Assembly: GCA_025716815.1 (NCBI GenBank) | Contig: JAIXMN010000036.1 | Span: forward strand, 1 to 64,000 | DNA: 64,000 nt | Direction of reading: 5' to 3' | From: Dichotomocladium elegans | Lineage: Eukaryota > Mucoromycota > Mucoromycetes > Mucorales > Lichtheimiaceae | Shown here: positions 58,659 to 64,000 of the stretch, piece after piece | Layout: each line of letters opens with the position of its first letter | Numbering within the stretch: position 1 is the first letter of the stretch | Position numbers and translations under genes: made by a program | Notes under the pieces: model-generated | What the model was told of the DNA's origin: nothing | What the model saw: only the letters and a program-made list of their open reading frames with translations | The model's database searches: none

Positions 58659-60732
58659 ATGCGTTTTTTAGCGTGCCTTTTCGTCTTTCTCATAATCAAT
58701 GCCCAGCTGGGCACCGAGGCTCTGCTTCGCCCCGGCTGGCGTCTTCACCGGTACGTCTATACCCGCAACCCACACACATACATGGGCATTAGGATGTTTA
58801 TAGCAAAACCATATCATTTATCCAAGCAGCAAATTCCAGGAGGTTAAGGTCACGGAAATAAAACTAGACAGTCGATATGGACCGTTCTTCTTTGATCAGC
58901 CTATCGACCATAATGATCCCGACTCGCCCACGTTCAGACATCGATACTGGGCCAACACGGACTGGTATAAACCCGGCGGCCCGGTTATCTGTAAGCCGTT
59001 ATACTTGGCTGTCTCCGGCCCACCGGCTATAGAAATTTTTGGGGTAGAAATAGAGGAGGGGGGAAGGTAAGAGGCTAAACCTTGCTGCTCTCTAGTGTAC
59101 AACGCCGGCGAATTGGCCGCCGACTATCGCGCTAGTTATGTGACCAACTCGTCCATGGCCATGTTGGCTCGAGAGCTGGATGGTATTGTGATTGTCATGG
59201 AACACCGTTGCTACGGACAATCGATGATTGGGAAGGTGAGTCCAAGATCAAGCCGGAAACCTTACACACAGACACACAGAGAGAGACGGGGGGGCCATGT
59301 GGAGGTAATTCATACCGGTTCCTTCCCGAATGGGAAAATGATAGGACTATTCATCTGCTAATTTGCGTGCGCTCAATACTGAACAAGCGCTTGAGGATAT
59401 GGCAACCATCATTCGGGAGATAAAGGTACGATCGCAACTGGGGGAATGTGTGCACAAGCAACAATACTTAACGAATCTGATTGTCGCATTACGTATAGCT
59501 CCCCAATCTGGATGTGACACTCCCACCTGCGCCGCAGACAAAATGGATTGTATACGGTGGCAGCTACAGCGGGAATCTGGCCGCGTGGATGCGATATCGC
59601 TATCCTGACATTGTATTTGCTACCATCCCGTCTTCAGCCCCGGTTCAAATGCGCTATGATTTTCCAGAATACTTTACACCGATTTATAAATACGGTCCGC
59701 GCCACTGCATCGATGCCATTGAAGGGGTTGTTCGCTATGTGGATCATATTCTTTTCAGTCCCTTTGGGCATCGCAAACAAGAGCTCAAAAAGAGATTTGG
59801 CTTGGAGGATCTCCTGCATGACGATGATTTCGCAGAAAGTGAGTGGCGGTAGAAACAGCACACGGCATCGTCTCTCTCTTCCCCTGAAGTCAGATGTGTA
59901 ACCCTCTACTTTAGCCCTCTCCTATCCTCTCGGCCTTTGGCAAGACATGACGCCAACTGAGAACCCTTTTGAAAGCGAGTTTTGTTCCATTTTTGAGAAT
60001 GCCCACTCGCTTCATGAGTACGTGGATGCATATGGTAGCTACATCACGGCCCTTGTCAACAGGACCTGCGAGGGCTCGGCGTCGGTGAACGAATGCCTCA
60101 ATACGCATGATCCTCAGAGCGAAATGTATCGTGACCTGACAGCCGAGTATCGGCCATGGTTCTGGCAGATCTGCACCGAATACGCCTACTGGCAGACTGC
60201 CGCACCGCTGTGGCGCCCGACGTTGGTCTCGCGCAAGCTGAACACGAGCTGGTATCAAAGACAGTGCCCATTACTCTTTGGCAACGACATCGTTCCCCGC
60301 CATCCTCACTGGCGACGCATTAACGCAGACTACAAGGGCTGGCACCTGCTCATCTCCCGCGCGATCTGGCTCGACGGTGAATGGGATCCATGGCGCACAC
60401 TTTCAGTGAATAGCGACGACGCACCCGACCGAACCCACGCACCCAAAGACACACATTACCAGGTTCTCGGACAATCCGTCCATCACTGGGTAAAAATGCA
60501 CTTTTGTTTTTTTTTCTCTCCGTCCCTCGTCTGCTAATCGCTCCTTCTTCTTTTTTTTTTTATCTATGCTTAGGACTTTTTCATTACGGACACAGTTTCC
60601 ACGGAGATCAAAGAATTGCATAGAACGATCGTTGAATTGATCAAAACATGGATTACAGAGGCCGACAATGGCAATGGCGATTACGACGGCCAACAGATGG
60701 ATCGAGAGGTGACATTTAACTACCAGCAGTAG
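58659..60732 (+). CDS. Serine peptidase family S28 (prolylcarboxypeptidase-like), secreted or vacuolar
   Basis: Seven exons (58659-58750, 58830-58990, 59096-59235, 59345-59425, 59499-59838, 59915-60489, 60574-60732) give 515 residues. A signal peptide spans about residues 1-21 (MRFLACLFVFLIINAQLGTE). Family landmarks are FFDQPIDHNDP, YNAGELAADYR, VMEHRCYGQSM, the nucleophile motif GGSYSGNLAAW, the acid region LDGEWDPWRTL and the His region SVHHW. Several N-glycosylation sequons occur (NSS, NRT, NTS). S28 enzymes cut after proline near the C-terminus of peptides and work at acid pH. The acceptor chosen for exon 2 (58829) keeps the frame; the next AG, at 58841, would not. Confidence 0.9.
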
Positions 60733-60836
60733 CCCCAATCATTAAAAGAAAGACAAACGGTTCATTCTCCCCCATCGTTCTTTTTTTTTTTGGTCTGGTT
60801 TGATTCGATTTTATTGCTGCTGCTCTTGTAATTAAT

Positions 60837-61618
60837 TTACTTGAGAGGAACAAAACGGGAAGAGTGAGTGGCACCAATACCAGGACGACCGTGGCGAACA
60901 GGCTTGTAGGAGATGCTATGTAACGAGTGAGAAAACTTTGATCCCAAATGCATAAACCACTCTTCCACCCCTCATATAATAATAAAAAAAAACTCACGAG
61001 AATTCGGCAAGGTAGTGGCCAACCATCTCGGGCTTGATATCGACCTGGTTGAAGGTCTTGCCGTTGTAGACACCAACGACAGAGCCAATCATCTCGGGGA
61101 CGATGATCATGTCACGGAGGTGGGTCTTGACGATGGCGGGCTTCTCATTAGGACCGGCCTCCTTCTTAGCCTTGCGGAGCTTCTTGATAAGACCCATGGG
61201 CTTGCGCTTAAGACCGCGCTGGAATCTTCTGCGAGCGCGGGCATGGACAAGCTCCATGAACTGCTCAGAGGACAAATCCAAAAGCTGGTCAAGGTCGATG
61301 CCGCGGTAGGTGAACTTGCGGAAAGTTCTCTTTCTTTGAGTCTGTTGCTCCTGGTCAGCCTATATAGAGAAAGACAGACAGAGAGAGGTAATTGAGCATT
61401 CCCGTATGCTTTAGATGGGCATTCTTTGGTGGGGATGGATTCGGATATCAAGTGCGTCCATGAGGATATATCAGGGTTCCTCCTTCTTCCCTTTGCCTCG
61501 AATGCTCAACAGCGAGTCCATCCATCCATCCATCCATCCATCCCCATGTACATCGGCTCAAATCTATCTAGCTGAATGGAGTGATGACGGCTGGCCATCC
61601 TTTCAATTTACGTACCAT
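60837..61618 (-). CDS. RPS15: Small-subunit ribosomal protein uS19 (RPS15)
   Basis: Three exons (61618-61616, 61359-60998, 60915-60837) give 147 residues. The first exon is only the ATG, directly followed by a GTACGT donor and a 256-nt intron. The protein [20 protein letters not shown] to [13 protein letters not shown], then [20 protein letters not shown] and [14 protein letters not shown], is the canonical eukaryotic uS19. It sits in the head of the 40S subunit and its C-terminal tail reaches the decoding centre. Intron 1 contains a (TCCA)n repeat at 61517-61544. The 3' neighbour is the S28 peptidase on the other strand, with 104 bp between stops. Confidence 0.95.
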
Positions 61619-61728
61619 TGCTTAAAGCCTCACGATAAAAGAAGGAGCAATTGGCACTGCGTATGCCTGGGCCTCTTGAGCGCCCGCCCGCCCGCCCGTC
61701 CACCGTGCCGGACCGGGCCGGCGGTGGT

Positions 61729-62421
61729 TTAGGCCTCCGAAAAAAGTAACGGTCGGCATACGAATTTGTTGGATCGCTCACTTTCGGAGGAGTGGGACTT
61801 TAAACATTTACTCAAGGCATACCCTGCGTGAGGAAGAAAACTACAGAGTTACAATACCTGCATCTATCAAGTCGGAAATATCATACAGTTGTAGGAGCAT
61901 GTAGGCCCTGTTTTTGAATATTTCATCGGCCTCGTCCCATTCTACGTAGTTTTGTCAAGGGAGGAATCGGAGACATAACGTGAGACGGGCATCTCCCCCC
62001 TCCCCCTTGAGCACGAAGATAAGTAGTACTGCAAATGTATTTTCCCGCACGTACGTATTCATCAAAGGCCGGTCCTATTCTTGATTTGTCTCCCATCGGC
62101 ACATCCTCCCCGCAATCGAGGCCATGGTGGATCTTTTGCACCTCTGTTTGTCCTGTGGCTATGGAGCCTGCAGATACTTGCTACAGAACAGTTTGCTCGA
62201 TACTTTCCGCTGCTCTGATGTTTAGATGTCGACATGTTGGATTCCGAAAATAGTAGCCTGCACTTCCTTCCGCTGTACTCTGTTTTGAGGTCTACAAGCG
62301 CCGCGGGATCATTGATGGGAATTGGGGCGAAATCAAAGTGAGGTAACAGTCGCCACCTACCAAGGTTGTTATATTTGCCAACTCGATATTCGTGGGGATT
62401 GAATAGTGACAATAGTGGCAT
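61729..62421 (-). CDS. Small orphan protein, 136 aa, five-exon model
   Basis: Exons 62421-62361, 62257-62204, 62167-62051, 61941-61858 and 61823-61729 join in frame to 136 residues. The product starts MPLLSLFNPHEYRVGKYNNL and includes EVQKIHHGLDCGEDVPMGDK and DEADEIFKNRAYMLLQLYDI. I do not recognise it. The second intron would be only 36 nt (62168-62203), very short. If it is retained, a stop follows in frame. An alternative is one open frame from 62421 to 62062 of 119 codons. The gene starts opposite no close neighbour and ends 110 bp from the uS19 start. Confidence 0.45.
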
Positions 62422-62588
62422 ATCGACCTATTTATTAATGATAGTAATAATTTTGTAGCAACATATGATTATGTTAGGGTAGGGTGTATTCGTACAGATC
62501 AATAAAGGTACTGATAGGATTAGAAAGAAGAAGAAAAAATAGGGTGTGTATGGATGGGGAAGATAGGGGCAAGTTGCATGTGCCGAAA

Positions 62589-63134
62589 CTACCATCCTTG
62601 CTTGAATGCAAGGCCGGCAATGGCGAGGCCAAGAGCATAGAACAAGATGCTGTATCCGAGGCGCAGGAAGCGATGCTGCCAGATAAGCTCAAGGAGAACA
62701 AATAAGACAGTGAAGGCGAAGAAGATCCACACTAGAATAAAGACAGCGCGCGTGGACCCTTTGCTGAAGGTGTTGATCAGCAAGACGGACAGGAGCATAA
62801 AGAGGTTCTCCTTCAGGAGACGATGGGCATCCCAGACACGGCGACTGATGGGTGAAGTTGCACCAAAGCGATTGAGGAAGCCGAGACGGTTTGCCTTCAT
62901 TGCTGCCGCCTCTTCGTCTGTAGTCGGAGCGACGCCAGTAGTAGTAGTAGCAGCGCCGGGAGCAATGCCCGGGGCTGCACCCGGAGCAGTGGTGAGATAG
63001 GCTGTCGTGTAGGGATCACCGACCACGTGGCGCACCACGTACATGAGACCCCACAAAACCCAGAGTGTTAGGAATGCAATCCAACTGGCGCGAACATATC
63101 CGTCCGTGATAAAAGCTGCAAAGTCTTTGAACAT
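62589..63134 (-). CDS. Multi-pass membrane protein of unknown function, 181 aa
   Basis: A single-exon frame starts at ATG 63134 (MFKDFAAFITDGYVRASWIA). Four hydrophobic segments are visible: residues about 17-34, 112-126, 128-147 and 158-177 (LGYSILFYALGLAIAGLAFK). Between the first and second lies an Ala/Pro/Gly/Thr-rich loop (about 48-72), possibly flexible. There is no cleavable signal peptide. Topology suggests a small ER, Golgi or mitochondrial membrane protein. I do not recognise the family. Confidence 0.7.
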   Translation of the reverse strand: MFKDFAAFITDGYVRASWIAFLTLWVLWGLMYVVRHVVGDPYTTAYLTTAPGAAPGIAPGAATTTTGVAPTTDEEAAAMKANRLGFLNRFGATSPISRRVWDAHRLLKENLFMLLSVLLINTFSKGSTRAVFILVWIFFAFTVLFVLLELIWQHRFLRLGYSILFYALGLAIAGLAFKQGW

Positions 63135-64000
63135 TTTGAGTCTGTTGGAATTTTTTTTTCTTTGGATAGAAACAAAAAAAAAAAAAAGAGGGTGAAGAAA
63201 TATATGATCTACAGGCCCTTGGCTTGATTATAATATATATACGGGCTAATGTCCATGGGTTTCATGAGCTCTGTTCATTTTTTTTTCCATGGATTGTTCT
63301 TCCTGCACGCACAGCTAATTACCTTTTTTTTTTTTTCTACGAAAAGTGTCCTGCCTGCTATGATACCCATGTTCATTGTCATGGATCTTTCTTTTCCGAT
63401 CACATGCAATTCGATCCTCCATTATGTCGGATAGAAAACATGTTAATGATGCTGGGCAGATCGATTGTCCATGTTCATATAAAAGAATGGATGCCGGCTG
63501 TTTTCTAAGAGAGGAAATTCGTGTAACCGTGCGGCGCAAGCCAATGAAAAACCGTAACGCCAGGGATTACCACGGTCCTGGATGGCGAAATAATACGTAA
63601 TCAAAATCTACCGCGGTCATGCAATCGATAGGACGCTCCCTTCCATACCTTTATGATGTTCATTGTCTCGGGCGATCCATTTTGGTCATGTGCCGCGTAA
63701 GCAACGCCTGATATGGAATGGCTCATTTTCTAGCGCATCCTTGGTAGGTTGAACAAAGAAACCCGAGCCGGAGAATATAAGAACGGGGTTTGAGCAAGGG
63801 GCCCATTCTCTTTTTTTTTTCTTAGTAAACAGTACCTTGGGAATATCCCCAATCGCTCTCCCCTATTCGAGTACATCCCCCACAGTATGCGATATGCTTA
63901 GGGAAGGGTCAACAGAGCATAGTGTATTCATTCACATATATATAATTAGCTGGATATGGAAAAGGTTGAGACAAAGCACAGTACAATAGAGCCCTACTCG
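63135..64000. other. Right end of window, no gene seen
   Basis: 866 bp with T-rich runs (63279, 63325) and unique sequence. Frames at 63224-63600 are low complexity. The start of the membrane protein gene at 63134 implies its promoter lies here. Confidence 0.5.

Overview
This is nuclear DNA of a filamentous fungus, most likely an early-diverging one (Mucoromycota, probably a mucoralean mould). The genes carry many short GT-AG introns and are densely packed. The gene set includes a fungal C-14 sterol reductase (ERG24), UTP25, LTN1, RPN2 and TRM61. The transposons are Harbinger and Tc1-like types. Phylum is inferred from overall gene character; no species marker was seen.

Layout. 1-4000 is a transposon nest: a decayed PIF/Harbinger element with its partner Myb/SANT-like gene, a second Harbinger fragment of the plant-type subfamily, and one end of a Tc1-like element. 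4074-8210 holds MVP1 (sorting nexin) and an orphan gene. 8315-13620 holds two Tc1-like copies in opposite orientation; together they form a 1.08-kb near-perfect inverted repeat whose 2.4-kb spacer contains the glyoxalase II gene. A 172-bp pogo-type MITE sits inside the right-hand copy. 15021-22173 is a 2,362-residue protein with a CH domain, a long spectrin-repeat-like coiled coil and a C-terminal GAS2 domain, an architecture resembling animal spectraplakins. 23353-42276 holds UTP25, acetate kinase, an orphan, TRM61, RPN2, a coiled-coil membrane protein and an aldehyde dehydrogenase. 42685-52170 holds LTN1 and ERG24. 53185-53716 is TRM112. 54095-55765 is another dead Tc1-like copy. 56525-63134 holds a transcription-type cyclin, an S28 serine peptidase, ribosomal protein uS19 and two small orphans.

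Most identifiable genes are housekeeping: ribosome biogenesis and quality control (UTP25, uS19, LTN1), tRNA and translation-factor methylation (TRM61, TRM112), proteasome (RPN2), sterol synthesis (ERG24), carbonyl and acetate metabolism (GLO2, ALDH, ACK) and endosomal sorting (MVP1). They are not an operon or a cluster, only neighbours. The gene models given here were built by hand from splice signals. For every multi-exon model except LTN1 the exon lengths were summed and give an integral number of codons; in LTN1 one exon boundary is unresolved.

The least ordinary features are the inverted repeat around GLO2, the spectraplakin-like protein in a fungus, and the family of related Tc1-like copies in different states of decay.
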